Of a stretch of 64,000 nucleotides of DNA, positions 34,961 through 43,698 are shown in pieces. A program made the translations under genes and the position numbers. How positions within the stretch are numbered: the first letter of the stretch is position 1; each line of letters starts with the position of its first letter. The DNA is from Olsenella_K sp050953285 (GTDB taxonomy: Bacteria; Actinomycetota; Coriobacteriia; Coriobacteriales; Atopobiaceae), in NCBI GenBank assembly GCA_050953285.1, contig JBMNMK010000001.1:310001-374000 (forward strand), written 5' to 3'. The notes below the pieces were generated by a model, which was not told the DNA's origin, did not search any database, and saw only the letters and a list, made by a program, of their open reading frames with translations.

Positions 34961-36376
34961 CTACTCTGGGATCGGAGCCAGCTTTGCCGTGATATCGGCC
35001 GCGGCTGCCTTGCCGGCGCCCATGGCCAAGATGACGGTTGCAGCGCCGGTGACAATGTCGCCGCCAGCCCAGATGCGAGGATCGCTCGTCTGGCCGGTGG
35101 CCTCGTCGGCCTCAATGTAGCCCCACTTGTTGAGCTTTTCCGGGCCAATGAGTGCAGCCAGCGGGTTGGCGTTGGTGCCAATGGCGGAAATGCCCAGGTC
35201 GCAGGGGAGGGTGTCGATGGAGCCCTCGATGGGCACCGGGCGACGGCGGCCAGATGCGTCAGGCTCGCCAAGCTCCATGTTCTGGACCTTTACAAACTGG
35301 ACGGTGCCGTCCTCGCCGGCCACAAACTCCAGCGGGCTTGCCAGCTCGTGGATCTTGACGCCCTCTGCCTTGGCGTGCTCCACCTCGGCGCGACGGGCGG
35401 GCATCTCGGCCTCGGTACGGCGATAGCACAGCGTAACGGTCTCAGCGCCCAGACGAAGTGCCGTACGCACGGCGTCCATAGCCACGTTGCCGCCGCCAAA
35501 GACTACCACGTTCTTGGCGCGCTTGGTGGGCGTGTCATACTTGGGGAAGTCGTTTGCCTTCATGAGGTTCACGCGGGTGAGATACTCGTTGGCAAAGAAG
35601 ACGTTGGGCAGGTTCTCGCCGGGGATGTTGAGCATCTTGGGCAGGCCTGCGCCAGTTGCAATGTAGAGGGCATCAAAGCCGTAATCGTTGAAGAGCTCGT
35701 CGGCATCGGTGATGCGGCCGACCACGGCGTTGTACTCAAACTTGACGCCCAGAGCCTCCAGACCGTCAATCTCACGCTTGACAACGGCCTTGGGCAGACG
35801 GAACTCCGGGATGCCGTAGGCAAGCACGCCGCCGCCGGTGAAGAATGCCTCAAAGACGGTGACCTCAAAGCCGTTGCGCGCAAGCTCACCTGCGCAGGCA
35901 ATGCCGGAAGGACCGGCGCCGACCACGGCAACCTTCTTGCCGTTCTTAGGTGCCATGTGGGGAGCGGAAGCCAGCTCAGGCTGGTCGCCCAGGAAGCGCT
36001 CCAGCTGGCCGATAGCAACCGGCTCGCTGCGCTTGCCCATGATGCACTTGCCCTCGCACTGGTTTTCCTGCGGGCACACGCGGCCGCAGATGGCGGGAAG
36101 CATGGACGACTCGTGGATGATATCCAAGCCGCGACCAAACTCCTCTGCGCGGATGGCCTCAATGAATGCGGGGATGTTGATGTTGACCGGGCAGCCCTGT
36201 ACGCACAGCGGCTTTTTGCAGTCCAGGCAGCGATTTGCCTCTGCAATGGCCATCTCTTTGGTGAAGCCCTTATCAACAGGACGGAAGTCCTTTGAACGCT
36301 CCTGGGCGTCCTCCTCGTTTGCAGGAGTCCTGGGAGCCTTTACGTTAGGAACGTAGCGACCGTTTACTTGTGGCAT
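34961..36376 (-). CDS. nfnB: NADH-dependent ferredoxin:NADP+ oxidoreductase, large subunit (NfnB/NfnL; GltD family)
   Basis: This subunit couples NADPH, ferredoxin and NAD in flavin-based electron bifurcation, balancing redox carriers in anaerobes. Two N-terminal cysteine groups for [4Fe-4S] clusters are visible (CLDCKKPLCVQGCPVNIN; CGRVCPQENQCEGKC). The FAD site is VGAGPSGIACAGELA (about residues 150-165) and the NADPH site VVFGGGNVAMDAVRTALR. It ends with the flavoenzyme motif RIWAGGDIVTGAATV. The ATG at 36376 (MPQVNGRYVP) is used; a GTG two codons earlier is possible. Its start overlaps the nfnA end by 13 nt. A stand-alone glutamate synthase small chain is the alternative; the adjacent nfnA favours Nfn. 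Confidence 0.88.
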   Translation of the reverse strand: MPQVNGRYVPNVKAPRTPANEEDAQERSKDFRPVDKGFTKEMAIAEANRCLDCKKPLCVQGCPVNINIPAFIEAIRAEEFGRGLDIIHESSMLPAICGRVCPQENQCEGKCIMGKRSEPVAIGQLERFLGDQPELASAPHMAPKNGKKVAVVGAGPSGIACAGELARNGFEVTVFEAFFTGGGVLAYGIPEFRLPKAVVKREIDGLEALGVKFEYNAVVGRITDADELFNDYGFDALYIATGAGLPKMLNIPGENLPNVFFANEYLTRVNLMKANDFPKYDTPTKRAKNVVVFGGGNVAMDAVRTALRLGAETVTLCYRRTEAEMPARRAEVEHAKAEGVKIHELASPLEFVAGEDGTVQFVKVQNMELGEPDASGRRRPVPIEGSIDTLPCDLGISAIGTNANPLAALIGPEKLNKWGYIEADEATGQTSDPRIWAGGDIVTGAATVILAMGAGKAAAADITAKLAPIPE

Positions 36377-37206
36377 GCGCACCTCGTCTCCTCGTAGGCC
36401 TTAACAGCCTGGCCCTCTTCGGTACGATAGGCGGCCTGGCGAGCACGCAGGTCGTCCCAGTTGACCTTGCTTGCGTCAAAGTCTGGACCATCGACGCAGG
36501 CAAACTTGGTCTCTCCGCCGACCTCAACGCGGCAGCAACCGCACATGCCGGTGCCGTCGACCATGATGGGGTTCAGAGAGGCAATGATGGGGGTGCCATG
36601 CTTGACCGCAGTCAAGGTGGAGAACTTCATCATAGGAACAGGTCCTACGCAGAAGATGTGATCAACAGCGCCGGACTCAAGCAAACGCTCTTCCGGTGCA
36701 GTAACCACGCCCTTCTCGCCATACGAACCATCATCGGTGGTGATGTTGATGTGGTCTTCTGGCAAAATGGCGCGGAACTGGTCCTCAAGCAGGAGAAGAT
36801 CCTTGGTGCGCGCGCCCATGATTGCGTGCACCTCGATGCCGCTTTGCACCAGTTGACGCGTGATGGGGTAGGCAATGGCCAGGCCAACGCCGCCACCAAT
36901 GACGCACCACTTGCCGGGAGCAAACTCGCTCGGCTTGCCCAGAGGTCCGGTGACATCCTCAAGGTAGTCACCCTCGTTGTAGGTCGAGAGCATCATGGTG
37001 GTCTTGCCAATCACCATAAAGATGAACTCGATCCAGCCCTCCTCCGCGTTCCAGTCTGCAAAGGTGAACGGCACGCGCTCGCCCGTCTCGTTGGCGCGAA
37101 TCATCAGGAACTGGCCAGCATGCGCGTGGCGTGCCATCTGCGGCGCCTCGACGCGGAGCTTGAACACCTTCTCCGAGAACTGCGTCTTTTCGAGGATTTT
37201 GTACAT
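36364..37206 (-). CDS. nfnA: NADH-dependent ferredoxin:NADP+ oxidoreductase, small subunit (NfnA/NfnS)
   Basis: A ferredoxin-NADP reductase-type flavoprotein carrying the NAD(H) site and a [2Fe-2S] cluster, partner of NfnB. The 280-residue product has the FAD-binding ERVPFTFADWNAEEG and the nucleotide-binding GGGVGLAIAYPITRQL (about residues 108-123). The C-terminal iron-sulfur ligands are in DGTGMCGCCRVEVGGETKFAC. ATG 37206 has GAGAGGAG about 8 nt upstream on the minus strand. The same fold occurs in PyrK, but the pairing with a GltD-like gene identifies Nfn. The 37207-37462 gap upstream holds two GGCGAGAA copies and no clear promoter. Confidence 0.87.
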   Translation of the reverse strand: MYKILEKTQFSEKVFKLRVEAPQMARHAHAGQFLMIRANETGERVPFTFADWNAEEGWIEFIFMVIGKTTMMLSTYNEGDYLEDVTGPLGKPSEFAPGKWCVIGGGVGLAIAYPITRQLVQSGIEVHAIMGARTKDLLLLEDQFRAILPEDHINITTDDGSYGEKGVVTAPEERLLESGAVDHIFCVGPVPMMKFSTLTAVKHGTPIIASLNPIMVDGTGMCGCCRVEVGGETKFACVDGPDFDASKVNWDDLRARQAAYRTEEGQAVKAYEETRCACHK

Positions 37207-37400
37207 TAACGAACTCCTCTCCAGTACATTACTACGCAAGGGGCGCACTCTCCCCGTACACCCCTTGCCAAATCCCGCTTAATTGCCGTCAAGCGGCAAA
37301 ACACTTTCCATAGTACACTCTTCTAGGAAATGCAAGCACGACTAGGTAAATGAAATTCGTTGTTCTCACAGCGGATTACAAAACGTAGACATTTCAGCTA

Positions 37401-37447
37401 GGCGAGAAGTACCTGCGCTCGCCACCGTGGGCGAGAAGAACCTGCGC
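37401..37447. repeat. Direct repeat containing GGCGAGAAG
   Basis: GGCGAGAAGTACCTGCGC (37401-37418) and GGCGAGAAGAACCTGCGC (37430-37447) differ at one base and are spaced 29 nt apart, between pth and nfnA. The first 13 bases of the first copy (GGCGAGAAGTACC) also occur inside truA (33234-33246). Confidence 0.75.
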
Positions 37448-37462
37448 CTACGGCTGGCTGCC

Positions 37463-38035
37463 TCAGTGTTTGCCCAGCTGTGACGCAACGCCGTCTATGA
37501 GGCAGCGCTCCACCAAATCCGCAGCGTCAGCTGCGCTTACGCAAAACTCTTCCCAGAAGGCGCCTTTGAGTGTGCGCAGTGCAAAGTCTGCCACGCTCAT
37601 CTTTCCCGGCGGTCGGCCAACACCAAACCTCAGCCGAGAAAAATCCCGGGTATTGATCTTATCGGCAATGGATCTCAAGCCGTTATGCGCGTTGAGGCCA
37701 CCTGAGAACTTGACCTCAAGCGTGCCTGCCGGCAGGTCAACCTCATCGTGGACGACCAGGATCTCCTGAGCGCCAATGCCGTGTGCGCGCATCAGTTTTG
37801 AAAGCGGTCCGCCAGAGGTATTCATGTAGCTCTCCGGTTTAGCAAGAAGAACTTCTCGCCCACCTGCGTGTATGGGAGCCACCATGCAGCCCGCTTCGCT
37901 CTTCCAGTAGCGCACGTTATAGCGCGCGGCAAGCTCATCGACGGTGACAAAGCCGGCGTTGTGGCGCGTGCGTTCGTATTCTGCGCCGGGGTTTCCCAAG
38001 CCACAGACTAGCTTGATTTCGAGGGGTTTTACCAT
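37463..38035 (-). CDS. pth: Peptidyl-tRNA hydrolase
   Basis: Pth frees tRNA from peptides that fall off ribosomes. The 190-residue product has the catalytic His in TRHNAGF (about residue 25), Asp in VVHDEVDLP, and the conserved Asn residues of LAKPESYMNTSGG and NAHNGLRSI. The C-terminus is typical. It begins 2 nt after the stop of the upstream trigger-factor-like gene, forming a two-gene unit. Confidence 0.95.
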   Translation of the reverse strand: MVKPLEIKLVCGLGNPGAEYERTRHNAGFVTVDELAARYNVRYWKSEAGCMVAPIHAGGREVLLAKPESYMNTSGGPLSKLMRAHGIGAQEILVVHDEVDLPAGTLEVKFSGGLNAHNGLRSIADKINTRDFSRLRFGVGRPPGKMSVADFALRTLKGAFWEEFCVSAADAADLVERCLIDGVASQLGKH

Positions 38036-38037
38036 GG

Positions 38038-38889
38038 CTACACCAACTTGAAGTGGGAGTTGTCGGGCTCGGGCGCGTCGGGCGCGTCGTTGGGCGCGGA
38101 GCCGTCGGCGCGCGCGGGATCATCCGTTCCATATTGGGAGAGGTCACGGACATGGCGCAGCTGCGCTATGCGCTCGTGAGCCTCACGGTCGCTCTCATAG
38201 TGCCAGCTGATATGGGCTTCTCGCACAATGGTGTTGAGCGCTTTTGAGCGAAGCGCCTGTGTTGTGAGCTCATCAAGCTCGCCGGGGGAGGCGTTTTCTA
38301 CCAGCTCCTGGTAGGTATCTTCATCCATTTCTAGAAGATTTGGTAGTTCGTCGGGCTCAACACTCATCTCGTGCTTCACCGCATAGGCCAACAGGGCAGC
38401 CTCTTGTGTGGCCACCTGGACGGCCTGCTGGTCAACGAGGGTATCAATCCCTTTTTCCATGTCCTCGCTCATGGTGGCACCGCGCTCTTGGAGGTGTGTC
38501 AGCGCCATATTTTTTACCTTTGTGCGAGCCGCCTCGACCTCTTGGGGTAGCGGCTCTTGCGAGAGACGTGTGGACAGCGCGTCCAGCGTTTTGGAGATGA
38601 TAGCGTTTCTTACCTCAAGGTTGTTATCCACGTTGAGTTGGCTGCGGATAACGCCTCTGAGCTGCTCAAGATCATGCGCACCTTGGAAGTGAGCCTGGAG
38701 CCACTGGATGTCGTTCAAGTTTTCCGGCGAGCCACCAATGGCGCGCACCATTTCCTCAAGCGCCAGGCTGACGTCTTCTTCCGTGACCTGCGGAACAAAG
38801 ACCTCAAACGAGAGAGGCTCGTAGGAGCTCAAGGTATAGTACGGCTTTCCATCAATAACAAATGGAAGAGGTTTGGATTCTGGCCCCAC
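38038..38889 (-). CDS. Trigger-factor C-terminal-domain-like protein
   Basis: A 283-residue soluble helical protein. Residues ~75-235 (from NVDNNLEVRNAIISKTLDAL through SPGELDELTTQALRSKALNTI) resemble the chaperone arms of trigger factor. Their spacing recalls the trigger-factor pattern: an A-xx-I-xxx-L helix, LPQEVEAARTKV, then a second long arm. The ribosome-docking N-terminal domain and the FKBP-type prolyl isomerase domain are absent. The last ~30 residues are acidic and proline-rich. The relation is judged from pattern, not from a search. Possible roles are a ribosome-free holdase or a SurA/trigger-factor-like chaperone. The gene has its own -10 TATAAT and precedes pth directly. Confidence 0.6.
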   Translation of the reverse strand: MGPESKPLPFVIDGKPYYTLSSYEPLSFEVFVPQVTEEDVSLALEEMVRAIGGSPENLNDIQWLQAHFQGAHDLEQLRGVIRSQLNVDNNLEVRNAIISKTLDALSTRLSQEPLPQEVEAARTKVKNMALTHLQERGATMSEDMEKGIDTLVDQQAVQVATQEAALLAYAVKHEMSVEPDELPNLLEMDEDTYQELVENASPGELDELTTQALRSKALNTIVREAHISWHYESDREAHERIAQLRHVRDLSQYGTDDPARADGSAPNDAPDAPEPDNSHFKLV

Positions 38890-38927
38890 AGCGGCCTCCC
38901 ATGTCGTCCGTGCAAATACAGGCCACT

Positions 38928-38956
38928 ATTATAGAGGGTTGGCAATTTGATCCGCT
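38928..38956 (-). promoter_or_regulatory. Promoter of the trigger-factor-like gene and pth
   Basis: On the minus strand a perfect -10 TATAAT (38933-38928) lies about 38 nt before the start codon. The -35 position 17 nt upstream reads AGCGGA, which is weak. Confidence 0.5.
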
Positions 38957-39017
38957 CTGGCAAACGATGGCGCGTCTGTTGCACGCGCGTCTTCAAAACT
39001 TTCCTGGAGGGGGAAAC

Positions 39018-40436
39018 GTGAGCACGGAAAACATCACCCACAAACAGACCGACATCCTCATCATAGGAGCGGGACCTGCCGGCATCTTCTGCGCGCTCAA
39101 CCTGCTTGATCACCATGATCCACGCCACATCATTCTGGTGGAAAAGGGCCTCTCCATAGAGCAACGCAGCTGTCCCAAGGCAAAGACGGGCCACTGTGTA
39201 CACTGCAATCCCTGCCGCATTACCACGGGCTTTTCGGGCGCGGGCGCATTTTCCGACGGCAAGCTTTCCCTGTCTCATGAGGTGGGCGGTGACCTGCCTG
39301 AGCTCTTAGGAGCCGATAAGGTCCAGCAGATGATACGCCGTGCGGATGACATATATCTGCGCTACGGTGCAGATAAGCACGTGGAGGGGGTGGGCGCCCC
39401 TAAGAAGGTGGCAGACATCCGTCGGCGAGCCATCCAAGCAGGTCTCAAGCTGGTTGACTGCCCCATCCGCCATCTGGGCACGGAGTGTGCGCATGACATC
39501 TACCACGCTATCGAGCGTGAGCTGCAAGAAGGCGGCGTGGAGATGCTCTTCTCGCATGAATGCGTCGACGTATGCGTGGAGGACAGAACGTGTACGGGCG
39601 CTGTGGTGAGAGGCCCGCACGGCTTGGTGAAGATCTCTGCCGCCACAACCATTGTTGCCAGCGGGCGTCGCGGTGCGGCATGGTTTGATGAGCTCTGCGA
39701 CAAGCATCACATTGCCCACGAGCCAGGACCTGTGGACATGGGAGTGCGCGTTGAGGTGAGAAATGAGATCATGGAGGACGTGAACAACGTCTTGTATGAA
39801 AGCAAACTGGTGGGCTATCCTCTGCCGTTCCGTGATAAGGTGCGCACGTTCTGCCAGAACCCTGGCGGCTTTGTTGCGCAGGAGAACTACGACGACGGCC
39901 TTGCCGTGGTCAACGGCCACAGTTACAAGGAGCGCAAGAGTGCCAACACCAACCTGGCGGTGCTCTGCTCGCAGAACTTTAGAGAGCCGTTTGACAAGCC
40001 CATCTCCTACGCAACGCGCGTGGGCGAGCTCATGAACATGCTGGGTGCGGGCAATATCTTGGTGCAGCGCTTTGGGGATGTGCTGGACGGCAAGCGCACC
40101 TGGGCAAAGGAGCTTTTGCATTCAAACGTGCAGCCTACGCTCGTCGACGCGGAGCCCGGCGACATCACGAGCGCGCTTCCGTATAGAGCCATGACCAACA
40201 TCGTGGCATTTATCCAGGCAGTCGATTGCGTGGTGCCCGGGTTTGCCAGCAACGAAACGCTCCTGTACGCGCCTGAGCTCAAGTTTTACAGCAATCGCGT
40301 CAAGATGGACGAGCATCTTAACACCAATGTGGACCACCTCCACTGCTTAGGTGATTCCAGCGGCTGGACGCGCGGGCTCATGATGGCTTCCGTGATGGGT
40401 CTTCACATGGGAGACGAGCTCATAGCCACGCGCTAG
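39018..40436 (+). CDS. FAD-dependent oxidoreductase (COG2509-like)
   Basis: A soluble flavoprotein of unknown substrate, 472 residues from GTG 39018 (GGAGGGGG upstream; the frame is open back to 38862 but that region contains the divergent promoter). The FAD dinucleotide-binding motif is DILIIGAGPAGIFCALNLL (about residues 12-30). A cysteine-rich stretch (CPKAKTGHCVHCNPCRITTGFSGAGAFSDGK; first half given) is characteristic of the uncharacterised FAD-dependent dehydrogenase group. The C-terminal LHCLGDSSGWTRGLMMASVMG is the flavin-closing motif. It ends convergently with the lipoprotein esterase; the two stops overlap by 4 nt in a CTAG palindrome. Confidence 0.82.
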   Translation: MSTENITHKQTDILIIGAGPAGIFCALNLLDHHDPRHIILVEKGLSIEQRSCPKAKTGHCVHCNPCRITTGFSGAGAFSDGKLSLSHEVGGDLPELLGADKVQQMIRRADDIYLRYGADKHVEGVGAPKKVADIRRRAIQAGLKLVDCPIRHLGTECAHDIYHAIERELQEGGVEMLFSHECVDVCVEDRTCTGAVVRGPHGLVKISAATTIVASGRRGAAWFDELCDKHHIAHEPGPVDMGVRVEVRNEIMEDVNNVLYESKLVGYPLPFRDKVRTFCQNPGGFVAQENYDDGLAVVNGHSYKERKSANTNLAVLCSQNFREPFDKPISYATRVGELMNMLGAGNILVQRFGDVLDGKRTWAKELLHSNVQPTLVDAEPGDITSALPYRAMTNIVAFIQAVDCVVPGFASNETLLYAPELKFYSNRVKMDEHLNTNVDHLHCLGDSSGWTRGLMMASVMGLHMGDELIATR

Positions 40437-41395
40437 CGCGCATAGGAGAAGAGCCAGCCCATGATGGCTTCGTCTTGGGGAAAGAGCATGCCGCCTGCCG
40501 CGTGCTGCCCCATGCGCTCGCCCGTATCGCCAAAGTAGGAGCTTCCTTTGACATCGAGCGTGACCAGCTGGCGTGACTGTTCGTCACTCACGCCAGCTTG
40601 GGCATAGCCGTCCAGGAAGTCCTGGTAGGTTTGCTGGTCATGGTCAGGCCCGTAGTAGTCGTCCTTCTCGCCTATTGCCATGTAGACAGGCAAACGAGCA
40701 GCTACGACACCTTGTATGTCGCCGTCCCAACGAGAGATGGTATGGAGCACAGCCGAGAAGAGCTTGGGGTCGAGGGCCACTGCCAAAGATGCGGTCTCGC
40801 CGCCGCCCGAACAGCCAGAGAGCACGACGCGCTCGGGGTCGATGTTGTAGGCAGAAAGGATCCAGCGGGTGAGCGCAATGGTCTGATCGGCCGAGGTGTC
40901 GCTCCAGTCTTCAAGCTGGGGCGAGACCACAATCATGTCTTTTACGTAGCTGTTGGCCACAAACGGGAAGCCCTCTTGCAAATTGGCACCAATGCCTTGG
41001 AAGAGCAGCCCCTCATAGCCAGGGAGTGCCATGTAGAGGGCATAGGACGTCTGCCCGTCGTAGCTGTCAGGCACGTGGATGGAGAAGTGGATATCGCCGT
41101 GGCCACCTGCGTGGAGGATATCGTCTACCCTGAAGCCTCTCACCCAGGAGCTGCCTTCGGTACGCGTCCAGCTGCTCATATCTTTTCTCGTTGCTTGAGG
41201 CACCAACATCTGCTCAGCGCCAGAGTCACTTGAGCCATATATTGTCTGGTTGGAGCTGGTATCTGCAGGCGACTCTTGCCGTTGGCTGCAGCCCGCAAGC
41301 GCCAGCACTACGCCTGCAGCAAAAGGCATCAAGTTGTACATAAAGGTTCTTCTTGGTATGGAAGGCGTATTTCTGAGATCCTTTATTTGCTTCAT
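40433..41395 (-). CDS. Tat-exported lipoprotein, alpha/beta-hydrolase (esterase)
   Basis: A 320-residue secreted esterase or peptidase-like hydrolase. The N-terminus has a twin-arginine motif (PRRTFMYN) followed by a hydrophobic segment and a lipobox ending LALAGC, so it is probably a Tat-exported lipoprotein on the outer face of the membrane. Catalytic candidates are Ser in SGCSGGGETA, Asp in GEKDDYYGPDH and His in GQHAAGG. The substrate is unknown; the closest architecture is the polyhydroxybutyrate-depolymerase/feruloyl-esterase type. It follows the double esterase gene by 8 nt on the same strand, so the two are co-transcribed. Confidence 0.78.
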   Translation of the reverse strand: MKQIKDLRNTPSIPRRTFMYNLMPFAAGVVLALAGCSQRQESPADTSSNQTIYGSSDSGAEQMLVPQATRKDMSSWTRTEGSSWVRGFRVDDILHAGGHGDIHFSIHVPDSYDGQTSYALYMALPGYEGLLFQGIGANLQEGFPFVANSYVKDMIVVSPQLEDWSDTSADQTIALTRWILSAYNIDPERVVLSGCSGGGETASLAVALDPKLFSAVLHTISRWDGDIQGVVAARLPVYMAIGEKDDYYGPDHDQQTYQDFLDGYAQAGVSDEQSRQLVTLDVKGSSYFGDTGERMGQHAAGGMLFPQDEAIMGWLFSYAR

Positions 41396-41403
41396 AATAT
41401 GTC

Positions 41404-43338
41404 CTAGCTGGGGTTATCCCAAAATGCACACGCGCGGTCTATCCAGCCTTCGGCAACGGTGTTGATACCTAAGCCAAATCCGTGCGAAAGCCCGTCAAAA
41501 ACCTCAATTTCTGCTGGTATGCCACGGCTCTTGAGCTGGTCAATCCTGGCCGACATGGTGCGCCAATTGGCAATGCCATCCTGCGTCCCTACGCACGCAT
41601 ACGTGGGCGGCTCCTCGCCGCTGACCGCAGAAAGTCCGGTGTACTGCATGATGATGGCCTGGGGCTTGATGTTGGTATCGCCCGTGAACGCGCCGGTGCC
41701 ATAGGTGCCCACCCAGTCCGCCATGCGCGCGCCGGCCGAGCCTCCCCAGATTGAATACCCATCAAGACCTGCAGAAATGGCCAACTCCTGTGCATGATCT
41801 CGCACGTAAGAGATGGCGCGAGACAAATCTTCACAGGCAAATTGTCCATTTGGGCGATAAATAATTGCAAACGCGTTATATCCCTTGCGTGCAAGGGTCA
41901 GCGCGTGCGGGAAGCTGTCGTGCATGGCAGCCACATACGCAAAGCCACCGCCAGCGCAGCAGAAGGCTACGCGACCGTCGGGGTTGCCTCTAAAGTGGAA
42001 GATGCCTGTGTTGCCCAGATCCGGATTTTGAGCAATTTCATCATCCGTGTAGATGGGATAGAAGACCTGCTGCCCCGCATCTGTCAGTTGCCGCAGGTAG
42101 TTACATATATCCACCGTCGTTCCCGGGTCAATGGCGCTATACCACGTAAGGCGCATGTCCTTCAAGGTAGAGCCTGACATATAGCCCGTATTCAGGGGAA
42201 ATATCATCTTTCCCCAGTCGCCAAAGGCCGGATCGTTGCGCACGGTGTCGATGGGCGTGTCCTGCGTGTAGTACTGCGCGGCGGCGGTTTGTGAGCTGCT
42301 TGGCGACGCACCTTCTGGGTGGAAAAAGAGTCGCAACCCGTTGTAGGTGTACTCGTTTGCTGCCGTGCCGTCGTGGCTGTAACCTTCTCTCTCACGGAAG
42401 CAGATGTTTCCATCAGTGAGAGAAGTCGCTGCTACAAAGGTGTCTGTGACGCCCTCCATCGCTTCGATCTGCGAGCGAATGCCTTGGTACGCAAAGTCTT
42501 CCGTGCCCGACATTGAATAAATAAAGAAATCATCCTTGCCATAGCCTTGCTGGCGCACATACTCTGCCATCTGGTTGCCATTGCTGCTGAGCGCTCCGCT
42601 CATTGGCATGAAGTAGCGGAAGTACGCTAGGCAATATTGGAAGGTATGCCACGTGTTGACCGAGCCCATAGAAAAGCCGGCAAACGCGCGGTGATCACGC
42701 GAGGCCGCAAAGCCCTCAGGCGTGGCTTGGGTGGCATACGTGTGCCAGCGCGATTCTGCGGCCGGCATAAGGTCACCTACCAGCTCATTGTGGAAATTGT
42801 CCGTGAGCTGGAGCGCCAAAGAGTAGTCGCCCGAGTCACTTGCACTGGTGTTGTTGTAAGTGGGAAGAACTATCAGCAGCGGCCGGACCAGACCATCTTG
42901 AATGGCATGGTCGACAATGTGTTTGAACGGGTGCTCGTCACCAGGCGTGCCCATGAGCGTGGTCTCGTTGCTCCATCCGCCATGGGAGAGATAGACAATG
43001 TCGTACTGCGTATCTGCCGAGTAGCCATATGGCACATACACCCACGTAGTCTTGTTGAGTACCTGGTTTTTTTCAGCATACGAGAAGGACTCGTAGGTTT
43101 GATAGTCCAAGCGCTCAAGGGTGCCTGCCTGCTCTGCCGGTTGGTCATAGCCATCTGGCACGTATTCCAGTTGGTCAGGAATTTGGCCTGCGTCATAGCC
43201 ACCTAGCTGAGCTGGGGCATTGGGGGTATCTGATGGTGCATTTGCTGTATTCTGCGGCACGCAGGCGCTCAAACCCATACCAGCGCCCCAAACGCTCAAA
43301 GAGACGGCCATATTGAGAAATGATCTTCTGCTCATCAT
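41404..43338 (-). CDS. Tat-exported lipoprotein with two esterase domains
   Basis: A 644-residue protein. ATG 43338 is chosen from GAGGTGAG upstream; it gives a Tat signal (SRRSFLNMAVSLS) and lipobox (GLSAC). Domain 1 (~residues 60-330) resembles carbohydrate esterase family 1/feruloyl esterase: YVPYGYSADTQYDIVYLSHGG and nucleophile FAGFSMGSVNTWH. Domain 2 (~residues 400-644) resembles acetyl-xylan-type or BD-FAE-like esterases: FHFRGNPDG, oxyanion strand VAFCCAGGGF, nucleophile WGGSAGARMADW and a C-terminal LSHGFGLG histidine. Two different esterase folds on one anchored chain suggest removal of two ester types from one polymer. The exact substrates are inferred only from family resemblance. 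Confidence 0.78.
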   Translation of the reverse strand: MMSRRSFLNMAVSLSVWGAGMGLSACVPQNTANAPSDTPNAPAQLGGYDAGQIPDQLEYVPDGYDQPAEQAGTLERLDYQTYESFSYAEKNQVLNKTTWVYVPYGYSADTQYDIVYLSHGGWSNETTLMGTPGDEHPFKHIVDHAIQDGLVRPLLIVLPTYNNTSASDSGDYSLALQLTDNFHNELVGDLMPAAESRWHTYATQATPEGFAASRDHRAFAGFSMGSVNTWHTFQYCLAYFRYFMPMSGALSSNGNQMAEYVRQQGYGKDDFFIYSMSGTEDFAYQGIRSQIEAMEGVTDTFVAATSLTDGNICFREREGYSHDGTAANEYTYNGLRLFFHPEGASPSSSQTAAAQYYTQDTPIDTVRNDPAFGDWGKMIFPLNTGYMSGSTLKDMRLTWYSAIDPGTTVDICNYLRQLTDAGQQVFYPIYTDDEIAQNPDLGNTGIFHFRGNPDGRVAFCCAGGGFAYVAAMHDSFPHALTLARKGYNAFAIIYRPNGQFACEDLSRAISYVRDHAQELAISAGLDGYSIWGGSAGARMADWVGTYGTGAFTGDTNIKPQAIIMQYTGLSAVSGEEPPTYACVGTQDGIANWRTMSARIDQLKSRGIPAEIEVFDGLSHGFGLGINTVAEGWIDRACAFWDNPS

Positions 43339-43654
43339 ATATCTCACCTCGATCATGCTCACTCTGTATAGAGCTTCTCTGTCCACATACATGATCGAGC
43401 ACGTATACAGCTATGTACAATGCCAAGAGGTAAGTTCAGTATGCATGGCATGTATGGTGTAGAACCTGTCATAGGGGATACGGGGACGGAAAGCTGACGT
43501 TGATTTTGGCATGTTATCGAAGAAAGAGGGCTGATACGACGATGATAACTGTCCAAATGAGAAATGAATTACAACATAAAATATTGCAAAAATTAATGAT
43601 TAGAAAAAATCGTACAATTCAAGCGTATGTCTAAGTTATGAGATTACGATTTCT

Positions 43655-43683
43655 TTTACAAAAGGTTTCATAAGCGTTACAAT
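43655..43683 (+). promoter_or_regulatory. Promoter of the oligopeptide transporter operon
   Basis: TTTACA (43655-43660), 17 nt, TACAAT (43678-43683), in an AT-rich 475-nt divergent region (43339-43814). The rest of the region upstream (43400-43650) is AT-rich; I see no gene in it. Confidence 0.75.
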
Positions 43684-43698
43684 GCCACGTCGGAACAC

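Noticed and set aside
34793..36295. 500-codon open frame on the plus strand
   Set aside because: It is exactly antisense to nfnB, has no ribosome-binding site, and its translation (Gly/Ala/Leu/Val-rich without motifs) is typical of the complementary frame of a GC-rich gene.
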